From NCBI RefSeq assembly GCF_901000735.1, contig NC_081543.1, positions 37,692,590-37,756,589 on the forward strand: a stretch of DNA of 64,000 nucleotides. The letters run 5' to 3'. Source of the DNA: Corylus avellana (taxonomy: Eukaryota; Streptophyta; Magnoliopsida; Fagales; Betulaceae). The first letter of the stretch is position 1, and every line of letters begins with the position of its first letter. Under the pieces are notes generated by a model that was given only the letters and a program-made list of their open reading frames with translations, was not told the DNA's origin and ran no database searches. The translations under genes and the position numbers were made by a program. Positions 49,361-61,568 of the stretch are shown here, piece after piece.

Positions 49361-51740
49361 TTTTATTAATTCACATATAGGAAATCATCAATAAAAAATA
49401 GGAGAGCATTTATTTAAAAATTAATATTTTGTTACATTTAATTTAACGGTGATACATAATGTCACGTCATTAAAAAGTTTAAATAAAATTTTCACAATAA
49501 AATGAATATTCTTTATTCTCTAAATCCATCAATAATAGGTATAGTTTTTTTTTTGACATGTTCACACAAAAGAGGGGAGAAGGAAATCGAACTAGTGACC
49601 TGCATTTCATAAGGCGTGATCCCCAACTGATTGAACTACTCTTTGAAGATATGTATAATTTCATTTTTATTGGTAGCAAAGGAAAAATAATTGGGCTGGT
49701 GCTAGGGGTGGTTCGGCCACCCCTTTGGCTGGGCGGAGGGTTGCCTTTGAAACCTTGAGGGTTTATTTGTCACAACCTCAAACTTATGGATGAATATTAA
49801 TTGGAGATTTTCATTTTTTAAATGTCATAAATTATACTTTTATTTCACAATGCCAATGTGACAGTTTCAACTAATTTTTTATTTTTTAAATGAAGAATTG
49901 TTTGGGACTGTCATATCAACATTATGATATAAACATACTATATATATCATCACTCGCATCCCCCCGCCCCCCAAAAAAAAATTGATGGTAAATTTTTGTC
50001 CTTGCTCATACACCATTTGATGTCGACATAGTAGTTTCAATTAATTCTTATGTTTTTCTTTTAATAAGGATTGATCTAAATGTTGGTTAAGACTAACACA
50101 TCAATATTGTAAGATATTTATAAAATAAAAATAGAATTTATAGTATTATTCAAAATATTAAAATCTTGAGGCATGTGAAGGTGAAGGGCTAGAGTTTGGT
50201 AAGTGACGAATTAGGAGATTCATAATTGTTTTGTTAGCAAATGTGAATGATGGGTATCATAAGTAATCATATAATTATCTAATAATGTATGTACGTAACA
50301 ACCTCCTCCCTCTTTCCTTTTAATTCAAAACCCAATTATGATTATGAGTGGAAAAAAGCTCTAAAAATATGAAAAAGGCTTTTTATGCGATGCTTTTGGT
50401 TTTGGATAGAGACCTATTTGATTCGTGATGACACCTATGTCGTGACAAAGACCTTTGCCCCCACAAATCTCCTTTTCTTTTACACACACACCCATACTAT
50501 TATTATTTATTTATTTATTTAGGAAATGATTGTGAATGTTCTATTACTCCTTTCAAGTCACCGAGCATAAGCCCTTTATTCTCGAATTTATTACACAAAT
50601 GCCATTTCTATATATTTTTATTATTATCATTGGGAAGCACTTTTAGGGAAACTTCTGGTTTATGTATTTATTTTTGGTTTTATCAACACAGAAGAATAAG
50701 TGGATTGCACGCTAAACCTTTAATAAAGATTAAAGAATACTTGTGAAGATCAGGAAAGTAAAGCACAAAGAAGGGTCAGTATGCATGCATGATGCTTAAA
50801 TCATAATTTTTCTACAAGAAATAGAAGAAGGGTGTTTAGCTAAAACTGAACATATCTTTGAATTACTTAATTACTTTTTCTTCATGGAGTGTTTTTAGTG
50901 TGATGTTGGTTTAAAAATAGATTTATGGGCTAACGGATTTGATTATGTATCCCCGCTCTATTAGTTTCACATTCTTGAGCCTTTATAATAAATGGATGTC
51001 AATAATTCATATGGTAGTGACTAGGATATAGTAAATATATCCTCAGCCAGTTTAAAAGGCTTCATCGATAATAGGCTTGCCTCTCCTTCAAGAGGGGCTT
51101 ATTATATGGTACACCAAACACCTTTTGATTAAGGAATTGAGGGTGAACAAAAAAAATTAGAATGGAAAAGTTTTTTTAATTCAATTTATTAAACTGATAT
51201 TCGTAATAATTACATGCTCTAAAAACATATATTAATTTACTATACTGAATTAAATAATTCACTTTAACCCAAATTAACAAAAAAAAAAGAACTTGGCTTA
51301 GTGCTGTGAAAGTAACCTTTTTTTTTTGAACTGTCTATATTTAATTCAATTTTTTGCTATAAACAAAAAAGGTAAAATAAAATTTAAACCTTTAAAACAA
51401 CTATAGCACATGGTATATATAATAATAATAATAATAATAATTTATTCCAAATGAATTTAAAGGGAAAGGTTTGTCCTACCAAAAGGACATACAAATACAA
51501 GTACAATAACACTACTCTTTGAAAGGTTCGAACCTGTCTTGGTTTTTAACGTTGAGAGGACTTGCACTTAAATGCAAGCTACTAAATTGTACTCCTCTGG
51601 CTTCAGCCTCAACCAAAAGCTGCTGAAAATGGTTCAAATAAGTGCACACCATCAAAGCTTATTATTAAAGCTATTGAGCTGCCAACAAGCAACTCAACTT
51701 GTTTCTTACCTAATTAAACAAGGATAAAGTTTATGTTTTA
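49361..51740. other. Gene-free spacer
   Basis: AT-rich. It contains a SINE copy, GC-rich modules near 49705-49745 ('ggtggttcggccacccc') that echo the foldback cores, and an (ATA)n run at 51420-51440. No gene supported. Confidence 0.45.
49545..49645 (-). mobile_element. tRNA-derived SINE, copy 5
   Basis: Poly-T at the left, then 'gacatgttcacacaaaag', 'aatcgaactagtgacctgca' and 'caactgattgaactac', matching the other copies on the minus strand. Confidence 0.6.
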
Positions 51741-51746
51741 TTTAAA

Positions 51747-52250
51747 GGTTAATTACTTTTTTTTAATACTTAGATTTTCACATTTTTTATTTTATTTTTA
51801 CATAAGTTTCAATTTGTATCACAGATGATACTTAACTTATGAATAAATACTAAGTTAGTACATTCATCACTATTCCATAAGCTAAACTAACAGACTGACA
51901 TGAATGTGGTTTTAGTCACCCCATGCGGCTTGTATGGGGTGGCTGAACCACTCCTAACGCCATTGGGAGTGGTTTAGCTACTTCCAATGGCTAAAAAGGA
52001 GGAGTCGAAACCACTCCAAAGGCCTTAGGGGTGGCCAAGTCACCCCCTAGAGACCATGGGGGTGGTTGAACCAACCCCAGACTGGCTGAAACAACCCCCA
52101 TTGCAATCTTTTAGTTTGGTTGATAGAATAGTGGCGAAGGTTTTAAACTGGTATTTATCTATAAGTTATATACCAACTATAATACGAATTGAAACCTAGG
52201 TAGAAAAATATAAAAACGTGAAAATCTAAGTACTAAAAATAAAATCAACC
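51747..52250. mobile_element. Second foldback element
   Basis: Inverted arms of about 170 bp: left 'tacttagattttcacattt' and 'tttcaatttgtat' mirror right 'aacgtgaaaatctaagta' and 'atacgaattgaaa'. The core has GGGGTGGC-type modules ('ggcttgtatggggtggctg', 'aggggtggccaagtcacccc'). Flanking 9-mers TTTATTTAA (51737-51745) and TTCATTTAA (52252-52260) match at 8 of 9 positions, so this is probably an older insertion. It has no coding capacity. Confidence 0.75.
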
Positions 52251-52439
52251 ATTCATTTAATTCTCACACATTTGATTAAAAATGCACGTAAAAATCAAAT
52301 AAATTTTAAACATGTGCTAATTTAATAGACTAATTTTTTTTTAAAAAAAATCTTCAAACCCATTTAAAAAAAGAAAAAAAGAAAAAAAACGAAGAAGCTT
52401 AATTTGATTACCAACCCATGTAGCCCATTATGTTAAACT

Positions 52440-53070
52440 TAAAGTAGGCCTTTAACATAGGCTCAAGTTCCACCACGCCATGTGTTTCATCCACCATTTA
52501 TGTCATGTTCTTTTTCGGGGTTGATGGGGCTCTTTAGATTGGACTGTTCAAAGTTCGATCTATGTCCCTCTATCAAACCCACCTCGACATGCGCCCCTCC
52601 ACCTCGCGCTCTGGTCCCGCTCGCTTCCAACGGCTCTTGCCGCTTCTCATTCTGGCAACCCGTGACGGATCGTGACTAGCATGCGCTTGCGCGTGATTTT
52701 TTTGCACTCTGGCCATAAGCTTCCGGTGGTGTTTTGTTGGCTTTTTTCTTGGTTTTTCGATATATTTTGTGGTCTTGGCCTTTTTGGTTGATGATGTGAG
52801 TAATTTATTGACTTGTGAGTCGAGGAGGATGGATGTTGTTACCTATGTATCAGTTTGTCTGTCTGTAACAGACCTATTTTTACAACTGAAGATTAGTCAT
52901 AGATTAACAGATATTGATGTCATAAATTGGTCTTGAATTTAAGATTGTTATGTATGTATCTATGATGTTATAACCTCGTAGTTTTGGTTATGATTTTTTT
53001 AGAACTTTATGCTTTAAGATCTTTTATTTAATGTGATCGAAATAATTTCTCTTAAAAAAAATAATAAAAA
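52440..53070 (+). mobile_element. Possible LINE 3' end relic
   Basis: A GC-richer stretch with no long frame (52440-52690) passes into a T/G-rich region and ends at an A-rich tail ('cttaaaaaaaataataaaaataaag', 53054-53078). This is the general look of a plant L1-type 3' end. No reverse-transcriptase motif is present, so this is a weak call. Confidence 0.3.
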
Positions 53071-53078
53071 TAAAGTAG

Positions 53079-54230
53079 GCATTTTAACCCAAATTGCATG
53101 CCCTACACTTCTCAATGCCGGCCTCAAAAAGTGGACATGGTCCCACAAAATTTGACTCACTCTGGTCAGTCTTGCTCAGCCGTGGGCCCTAGGCGCCATT
53201 GTTTCAAATCCGCGGACTGCTGAAGAAGAAACCGCCCTCGCCCCACAATGTTGTACAGTTGGTGACTTTGATAACCACAATCATGAGGGTTTTAGAAATC
53301 AATCTTTTATTATTCTTGGTGCTTTATTTTAATATCATATCTCATTATTTCTTTGCCAATACACTAAATGAACATATTAATATACATGTATAATATCATT
53401 TTGAGTAATGCTACTTACTTTAATTTATTTTACCATGCCACGTTATATAAAACACAAAGACGTGATAATATTCAGTAGTCATTGAATATACATTCGTATA
53501 ATAATGATTTGAGAAATGTTATATATCACGTCAATATCTTACAAATATTTCCTTATACTAAAGTGCTAGGGTTTCGTAATTATTGGATTCAATGGGTACT
53601 ACACCTTGCCATCTCAATATAATAAGACATTTGTGAGATATTGATATGCTATATGGTATCCTTCGTTGGTTGTATTTTGCATCAATGAAACTCTCAATCA
53701 AATGGTTTTTTATTTAAGAGATATAAATACACGATAAATTTTTTATAAAAGATTTTGATATATGACAACGAATCATTGCTTAATCCAAAATTATAATTAA
53801 ATCTTAATAACGTCTTATTAATTATTCATTCTTACATTTAAATATTGGGTTGATGTAGTAGTGTTTATCAATATTTGATTTATTTATTATCATCTCAATA
53901 AAATGAGACATGATATGTAAAGTAATGCTCAAACCTATATTTTTATCTTACAATATTAAGGTGAGTTTTCAACTAATATTTAAATTAGTCATAATAAAAA
54001 AAATAGTATATTAATTAAAATTAACACTTTAATATTATAAAATAGCTGTGAAATAAAAATATTTTAAATAAGATTTATTGAATAATAACCATACACCAGT
54101 CAAAGAGTCAAACCAGCAACTCCAGTATCCACAGAAGTCACACTCTCTAGTGTCATATTCGTAAATAACGCGGGAAACACGGGGCATTTCCAGAATAGAC
54201 TTTCCATACAATCAGACATAGCATAAGAGG
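53079..54230. other. Gene-free spacer before MAP65
   Basis: AT-rich, with no recognisable gene. The part at 53400-54070 has several 'caatatcttacaaat/atattgatatg' phrases, which may be degenerate repeat. Confidence 0.4.
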
Positions 54231-54239
54231 GCCCCACGC

Positions 54240-54263
54240 CGTCCGTCCATTTTCCTCTGCGCG

Positions 54264-54296
<33 letters not shown>

Positions 54297-55596
54297 CTTT
54301 GGTGACTTCTATCCCTCACTCTCTTTCTCTGTCTCTCACAAACACTGAGGCAAGGCTGCTTAGATCTGAAACCACAAACCCCAAAGCCCAAGCTCCAAGG
54401 ACGGTCTGGGGTAAGCGTTTTCTCTCTGCTCAACTCTCAACTCTTCTTTTTGTTCCATTCTTTCGTCAATAATGTAGCCATTTCTGCGCCACTCTCAAGA
54501 CTGAAATCTTATTATCTAAGTGCTGTTTGGTTTCTGGGTTATGGTTGTCTTGATCCAGAACAGGGAGAGATCTGGGTGTTCTTGGAAAAGCTCTTGTTTT
54601 GATTGTGTCAAATGTAGGATTTATAGTTAGTGGTTGATGATAAATTTCTCTCTCTCTCTCTCTCTCTCTTTTTGGGGTGGGGTGTTGAAAATGTGGGCTT
54701 TGTGTTGTAGAGGCTTGGATTTTAAGTGAATTTTTAGTGATTGTGATATATGGGTTTCTAGCTTTGCTTGAGCTTGAGATCTTGTTCTTGAAGCTTGTTT
54801 CTTGGTTGATGGGGTCTGTAGCTTTGGATTTATTGGTTTGATTTGGTTATTGAGTGGGTTCTGAGTAGATGCCACGTTTGTTTGGTTGATGAGAAAATGT
54901 GAAAGAATTTATCATTTGTGGGTTTGAGGGGATTGAACTAATGCTCTGTTTGGTTGATGGGAAAATTTTGGTAGGATACAATTGAACTTTTCGTTCTTTG
55001 GTTTGTGTCTTAATAATGAGAATCTTAAGCTATAAGTTGAAGGGGGGTTTTTGTTTTCTTGGCTCCCGAATAATGTGATGTTCAATAATCAAGATTCAGA
55101 ATTTTGGTTTTGCTTTCTTTCTTCACATTCTCTTACTAATGAGATATGACTTTTATGATCTGTGATGGGAGCTTTATTTAGGCATCGAACTTCATAGGGG
55201 TTTAAGAAATGATTTTAAGAATTAGTTGGCAAATGATTTTATGATTCCTAATGTTGAACAAGTGTATTGGATGAATTGAATATCAACATTTTGTTGTGAG
55301 TCTTGTAGACTTTCTCATACTCCTTTCTTGTATCTTTCTCTAGTTACTATTATTCTTAAGCATTTCTACTGACGGGTTATCTATTTTAATGACTGATGCA
55401 GACAGGTTTGCATGAGATCCTTGTTCACTCAAGTGGTCTTTCTCGCTCGTCATTAAGGTATACAGATTTGGTTTTATGTTCCTTCTGCTTTTGTGTACTT
55501 TGGAGAAGATGTCTTGATCCTGCCAGAAAGAGCATGGAATGACTTTATATGTTCCTTATACTCTCCTTAATGCAGGTTAGGTTGTGGTGTTGACGA
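54240..55596 (+). promoter_or_regulatory. Spliced 5' leader of MAP65
   Basis: A pyrimidine-rich first exon with a (CT)n run (54264-54297) and no ATG ends at about 54410 before GTAAGC. A second non-coding exon spans about 55402-55457 (acceptor 'gatgcag', donor GTATAC). The third starts at about 55576 and reaches the ATG at 55597. Exon borders are inferred. Confidence 0.55.
55412..55456 (+). CDS. Upstream ORF in the MAP65 leader (14 aa)
   Basis: ATG at 55412 to TAA at 55454-55456 encodes MRSLFTQVVFLARH. In the predicted spliced leader it is the first ATG, and its stop lies only about 22 nt before the main start. It could reduce translation of MAP65. Existence as a translated peptide is inferred. 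Confidence 0.4.
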   Translation: MRSLFTQVVFLARH

Positions 55597-56816
55597 ATGG
55601 CGGTGACTGATGCACGCAATCCCCTTCTTGGAGAATCAACATGTGGTTCTTTACTGCAGAAACTGCAGGTAAATTTATCTTTCTTATTTGGACTGCCAGC
55701 CTGGGTTTAATGCTCATATGTATGGTCTATGCATATTGTCTTCTAAATTATTGCATTATCTGCTGCAGGAAATATGGGATGAGGTTGGGGAAAGTGATGA
55801 GGAACGGGACAAGATGCTTCTTCAGTTAGAGCAGGACTGCTTGGACGTATACAAGAAGAAGGTTGAGCTGGCTGCAAAGTCCAGAGCACAGCTTCTTCAG
55901 GCCTTGTCAGATGCCAAACTTGAACTTTCCACTCTTCTATCAGCCCTTGGAGAAAAAAGTTTTATTGGAATTGTGAGCAGTTACTTAATTTATCCCTACA
56001 TTGGCTAAAGTATTTTTGGAAGTGAAAGTAACTGCTATGATGATGCATTCAATATTATGTTTTAGTGTACATTGACAGATGAAGTGGTTTCCCATGGATT
56101 TCTTTGGTTTAATTACAGCCGGAGAAGACTTCAGGGACGATCAAGGAACAGCTTGCAGCCATAGCACCGGCACTTGAACAATTGTGGAAACAAAAAGAGG
56201 AGAGAGTAAAGGATTTTTCTGATGTTCAGTCACAGATTCAGAAGATTTGTGGAGAAATTGCTGGAAACTTGAACCTTAACGATCAGACAGGGACTCCTGC
56301 AGTCGATGAAGCTGATCTATCCCTGAAAAAGTTGGATGAATATCATGCCCAACTTCAAGAACTTCAAAAAGAGAAGGTAAAACTTTTATATTGATGAACA
56401 ATACATCACTTAGTGACAGATTTGACCATAACATTGGCAGATACTTGCATTGGGTTTGTGATTTCTAATTGGTTATTTTATTGGGCAGAGTGAAAGGTTG
56501 CACAAGGTCCTTGAGTTTGTGAGCACTGTGCACGATCTTTGTGCTGTCCTTGGGATGGACTTCTTCAGTACTGTTACCGAGGTTCATCCAAGTTTAAATG
56601 ACTCTACTAGTGTGCAATCCAAAAGTATTAGTAATGATACTCTATCTAGACTGGCTAAGACGGTCTTAGCACTAAAAGATGACAAGAAGCAGAGGCTGCA
56701 CAAGGTAACTTCTTTAGTTTTTGACTTTTGGTTCCCTACATTTTTTAACCTTGGTTTACAGTATTATTGCTTGGTAATGTGCCATATGTGCTACTGGATA
56801 GAAAACTGTGTCAACT

Positions 56817-56873
<57 letters not shown>

Positions 56874-59800
56874 AACATATTATAGTACATTTTTACTCGG
56901 ACATAAAAAAATTTGTTCTTGTCTATACAAATTTTGTACTTTTTCTGCATAAAAATCTGTTATGTTGCCATTTTCTATCACTGGATTCATCCCTGAGAAG
57001 TTTTTGTTGCGATTTAGAATATGTTCACATAACAATTCTGTGAAGGTTCAATTTTTTTCACATGAGACATGTAGCAGAATTCGAACATCTTCCTTCGGTT
57101 TGAGAGATAAAAACTTTGGTTTCATGCGGTTGTTTCATTGTTGCTAGACACTTCATAGGGATTTAAAACGCACACTATATCATAAGGTAAGTTGTAAATG
57201 TCATTGTATAGTCATCTAAAGTATTATTTCGTTTCATATCAATGGGAGGTGCTGGTTCTGTATGTTTATTCTGAATGAGGTGCCACATTTCAGTTTCTTT
57301 GGTGTATTTTCTTCTCTATTTCGGCCTCCTGGACTGTTTTTGTATGCTTTGCTGCTTTGAGTTTTTGCTTGTTTGTTTGCATATTCCAATAAATTGATGT
57401 AACTTTAGCATGTATCGCTACTTCACAGCTCCAAGAGTTAGCCACTCAGCTAATTGATCTGTGGAATCTGATGGATACCCCCATCGAAGAAAGGAGATTA
57501 TTTGACCATGTTACTTGTAACATATCTGCTTCAGTGGATGAAGTGACTGTTCCAGGGGCTCTTGCTCTGGATCTGATTGAGCAGGTATTTAAAGTCTGCT
57601 GAGTTCACGGAACTGTGAGATTGAACAAATGATGTTGGTTCTGTTTACTTATTTTCTTGTTATTTGTTGTAAGGCTGAGGTGGAAGTTGAAAGGCTTGAT
57701 CAGCTGAAGGCAAGCAGGATGAAGGAAATTGCCTTTAAGAGGCAAGCAGAGCTTGAGGAGATATTTGCCCGTGCTCATATAGAAATAGATCCAGAGGCTG
57801 CTAGGGAAAAAATTATGGCGCTTATTGACTCTGGCAATGTTGAACCAACTGAATTACTCACTGACATGGATAATCAGATAGCAAACGCAAAAGAAGAATC
57901 TCTCAGCCGAAAAGATATATTGGACAAGGTCGAGAAATGGATGTCAGCCTGTGAAGAGGAGAGTTGGCTTGACGACTACAATCGGGTGTGTATAGTCTAT
58001 CAAAATGCTATGGTTTTGACCACTGTGATGAGGGAAAAAAATGGGGTCATTTTGCCATATTGTTGTCATCTCTTTCAACTCTACACCATAAGATTGAAAT
58101 AAATGCCTTTTACAATTGCCCTATGGGTGCAAGGATGGAGTTTGTCATTATGACTTTGCATGTGTGCAACTAACATGAATTCACAATTAGGTTAGATGTG
58201 TTGAATTCCACATCTAAACACCCTTACCCATGTCTACCTTTCCATCCATAGTATTTAGTTGTTGAGAACACAGTGGATTAGTGAAAATAAGATGCGAAAT
58301 TCATTTTATTGTTGAAGGGTTCAAAGGGGGAAAAAACTGGGAAAGAATTGACTATGATATCTTCAGTGCCCCACTCTGCAAAGTAAATAAAGACTCACAT
58401 TGCATCTCTCTTTTTCTCAAATGTACTTAAAGAGCTGGATTCATCACTTCAGTTCAGAGCGTTACTCTAGTTTTTCAGATATTCTCTGGAACCCAATAGA
58501 TCCATTTGATAATTGCCTGCTTTGTAACATTATGTAAACTTGTACTCCCCCATTTCCTAGTAAGGAAACACGTCCATCTAACACTGACTAGAGACCAGCA
58601 AAAGGTAATCCTGACACAAGATTATGATACAAATGGTGGCAGATATTACAGGTGTGAACTTCCATCTGAATGTTTACCTCACTGCTGACTTTGGGTGTTT
58701 TTAATCCTTGTTGAAACAGGATGAAAACAGGTACAATGCAAGCAGAGGTGCACACTTAAACCTCAAGCGTGCAGAAAAAGCCCGAATCCTGGTCAACAAA
58801 ATTCCAGGTATGTGTAGAACCAGAGGACTAACATAGTCGTAGCAGCTTAGTTGAACTTGCAGTTTTTGTATTTTGCAGAAGTTGATATGCATTGCTGGAT
58901 GTCTGCAACTCCATGTATCTAGGTCTTTTACTGAGCGAGCTTTAGACATTAATGTATTTAGCAATTTGTTGCTTCTTAAGGCTTCAGTATGGAGCTGGCT
59001 GCTGCTTGCATTCGTAGCCCTCATTTTACCTTAGCAGTGTGATGTCGCAAGCTTGTAGATGAGATGAATGGAGAGAGATCCCTTAATTTAGATGATGAAC
59101 GGGAATTTACCATCTTCTAACCAATACTATGGAGACTAAATAAACTGTAGTGTTGATGGGTCTGACGGAAGTGAAATTATTATTTGTGGATTGCCTTAAG
59201 GTGGTAACTAGATTTTTATCTGGACTCCCAAAATATAGTAACTCCAAGAACTGTCTTCAGCCACCGATGGATGGCGTAATCTTTAACAATCTCCTAATTT
59301 GAGCTCTGCTTGAATGCATATGTGCCCTCAATTTCCAATTGATTTTTTTTTTCCTGGCTGTGCAGCACTGGTTGACACATTGGTTGCCAAAACTCGGGCA
59401 TGGGAAGAAGATCGTGGCATATCATTTACTTATGACGGTGTTCCTCTTCTTGCCATGCTAGATGAATATGCCATGCTTAGGCATGAACGAGAAGATGAGA
59501 AACGGAGGATGAGGGTAAGCTTTGATTGACGGGGTGATCGAATGATTGCCGAGTACTGATCATTAGATGGGTTAAAGCATGTGCCTAAAGTTGAAAAGCA
59601 TAATCCCTAACTCGAGCTTGTAGCTTGTCCTGCTGTTTCACATTTTGCTATTTGGATTATTTCTCTTTCTCTGAATGGGGTTATAACCTTTGTGCTTTGT
59701 AGGACCAGAAGAAGTACACCGAGCAGCAAAACACAGAACAAGAAACCATTTTTGGTTCAAGGCCCAGCCCTGCTCGACCTGTTGGCACAAAGAAGGTAGT

Positions 59801-60005
59801 GGGCCCTCGTGCCAATGGCGGTGCCAACGGAACCCCTAGCAGACGGCTATCTCTTAATGCTCATCAAAATGGGTCCAGGTCCGCAGTGAAAGATGGAAAG
59901 AGGGATAATACTAGACCAGTTGCCCCTGTGAACTATGTAGCCATATCGAAAGACGATGATGCCTCCCATGTTTCTGGTTCTGACCCGGTTCCGGCTTCAC
60001 CATGA
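55597..60005 (+). CDS. MAP65: MAP65-1-like microtubule-bundling protein
   Basis: Nine coding exons: 55597-55668, 55769-55972, 56119-56376, 56489-56704, 57429-57584, 57674-57985, 58720-58807, 59366-59514 and 59703-60005, total 585 residues, close to the 587 of Arabidopsis MAP65-1. The start [20 protein letters not shown] and the following [18 protein letters not shown] are hallmarks of the family. Long heptad-rich helices fill residues 20-340 (dimerising rod). The conserved microtubule-binding part includes DIDPEAA-like [50 protein letters not shown] and [20 protein letters not shown]. The C-terminal tail is Ser/Pro/Arg-rich (TPSRRLSLN) and holds likely phosphorylation sites, which in the family control binding during mitosis. 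It cross-links antiparallel microtubules in cortical arrays and the phragmoplast. Phases join cleanly. Confidence 0.96.
56817..56873. repeat. (CT)n(AT)n compound microsatellite
   Basis: Lies in MAP65 intron 4: a CT run (to 56850) directly followed by an AT run. Confidence 0.9.
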
Positions 60006-61440
60006 TGGTGATAAGAGAGAGAGATATGTAGGTTTACATCCTCGTGATGTTACTATTGTTACTACTTCTAGTTTGTGTTGTAGGAAATATGGTCTATGAA
60101 AACAGCGAGTAAAGTTGCAGATAAAACTGTTTGTAGCGTTGTGTGTGGTACTAACATTTCCAAGTTTTTTCAATCATGTTGCTTTGCCATAGCCTATACA
60201 CAACCTTCCTTGTCGCTACCTTAAGGAACTCCCATCTTGCAATAATCACAACTTTCCTAGGCCAAGGAGGAAATTATTTCACGTTTTAAGCTTTTGGAAT
60301 CTGAATTGGCACAATTAGAAAGGGATCAAAGTTTGTGGTTTGGAAAAGAAATGTGATGGATGTCATGAGCATCTGGTGACTGCTAAGATTGAAGAGAGGA
60401 AGGCCTGGATTGGGATTTCTTATTAGGCTATCCGAATTTATGTAAATTTGGGCAAAACTTTCTCGCTTTGTGGGATCTTAGTAGGGGTGACCAGATTAAC
60501 CGTTTTCTGTTTATCGACTGTCTACCTATTGCGACTGAACATACATTAATTGCCTATCGCCATAAGTTAGTTGGTAATTGGTTAAGGATTTTTATACCGA
60601 CTTTGGTTCAGTTAATCGGTATAAATATTTTTTTATCGGTTAACCGAATTAACCGATAAGTAAACTATAACAAATAGGTTTTTTAGTCAAATGATGATTA
60701 CAAGGTTTTTAGTTAGGTTTTTTTAGTAGAACATATTAGTCGGCAGATTCTATGACTAATAACAAATGTACGGTAGACTCTTATTGTGTTAATTAATGAG
60801 TTAATTTAAAATTTGTTTGGTTCAATAAGTTATTTTAGCCTAAAAAAACAAGTTGGGCTCCCAAAACAATCAATTTTGGCCCAATTAAAAAAGTCCACAA
60901 TTAATCAATTAAACCGAACTGATTGATTAACCGAAATCCATTTAACCAAAACTTTCAAAATAAATTCTTATCGAAATGTAATTAATGAATTAAATGATTT
61001 AACAGACAATTTCGATAACTGAACCAAAAATGGCTCTACTAAACTGAACCGAACTGATACACAACCCTAGATCTTAGGCTTTAGCTTTTTACAAGACAAT
61101 AGTGCCCTAATAGGCCCCAATCACATTTTTTTATTTGTTAATATAAGTAGCCACCAATCACTTTTAGTTGGTGAGATTTTCAAGCTCAACTCCTAAAGAA
61201 TCCGAGCTCGAAGGGTTGCCCATCCACCAGCTGTCACCTTTGAGAGCAACAAAAAAGTGCCCCAAGGCGATCGAGTTGAGTCGCTTAAATAATTTTTTTT
61301 TTTTTTAAAAAAAAAATTATCTCTCTAATGACGTGGACGACTGGACGTTTAGGGGCCGTGTACGTTTTTTTCTCTAGGCTACAGAGGAGAATTAAGTAAA
61401 AATCTCCCAAAGAGAAGGGACCAAATTCCAATCTTTTCAA
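60006..61440. other. Intergenic spacer
   Basis: MAP65 3' untranslated region and flank, then a repeat (60481-61071). A T-to-A homopolymer switch at 61290-61317 and a mixed-composition stretch lead into the LIP5 promoter. No further gene seen. Confidence 0.5.
60481..61071. repeat. Dispersed repeat rich in 'aaccgatt' phrases
   Basis: It begins 'taggggtgaccagattaacc' and ends 'gatacacaaccctaga', so the ends are loosely inverted. The inside repeats 'ggttaaccgaattaaccg' and 'accgaactgattgattaacc'. Related phrases occur at 36380-36600. No coding capacity; class unknown. Confidence 0.45.
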
Positions 61441-61472
61441 AATCTTCGCGTCGAAGAAATTGGACTCTGCAG

Positions 61473-61482
61473 ACGACGTCGT
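61473..61482 (+). promoter_or_regulatory. Perfect CG-rich palindrome upstream of LIP5
   Basis: ACGACGTCGT, 87 bp before the ATG. A second palindrome, ACGGCGCCGT, lies at 61709-61718 in intron 1. Confidence 0.4.
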
Positions 61483-61568
61483 ATCTCAGAATCTCAACGC
61501 AAAAACATAAACCACTTTGAAATCGCGAAGAATCAAATAATCTCAACTCTCTCTGAGTCTCCGATACG

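Noticed and set aside
54212..54875. Antisense frames in the MAP65 leader rich in Arg/Glu
   Set aside because: Produced by the CT/GA microsatellites of the 5' untranslated region.
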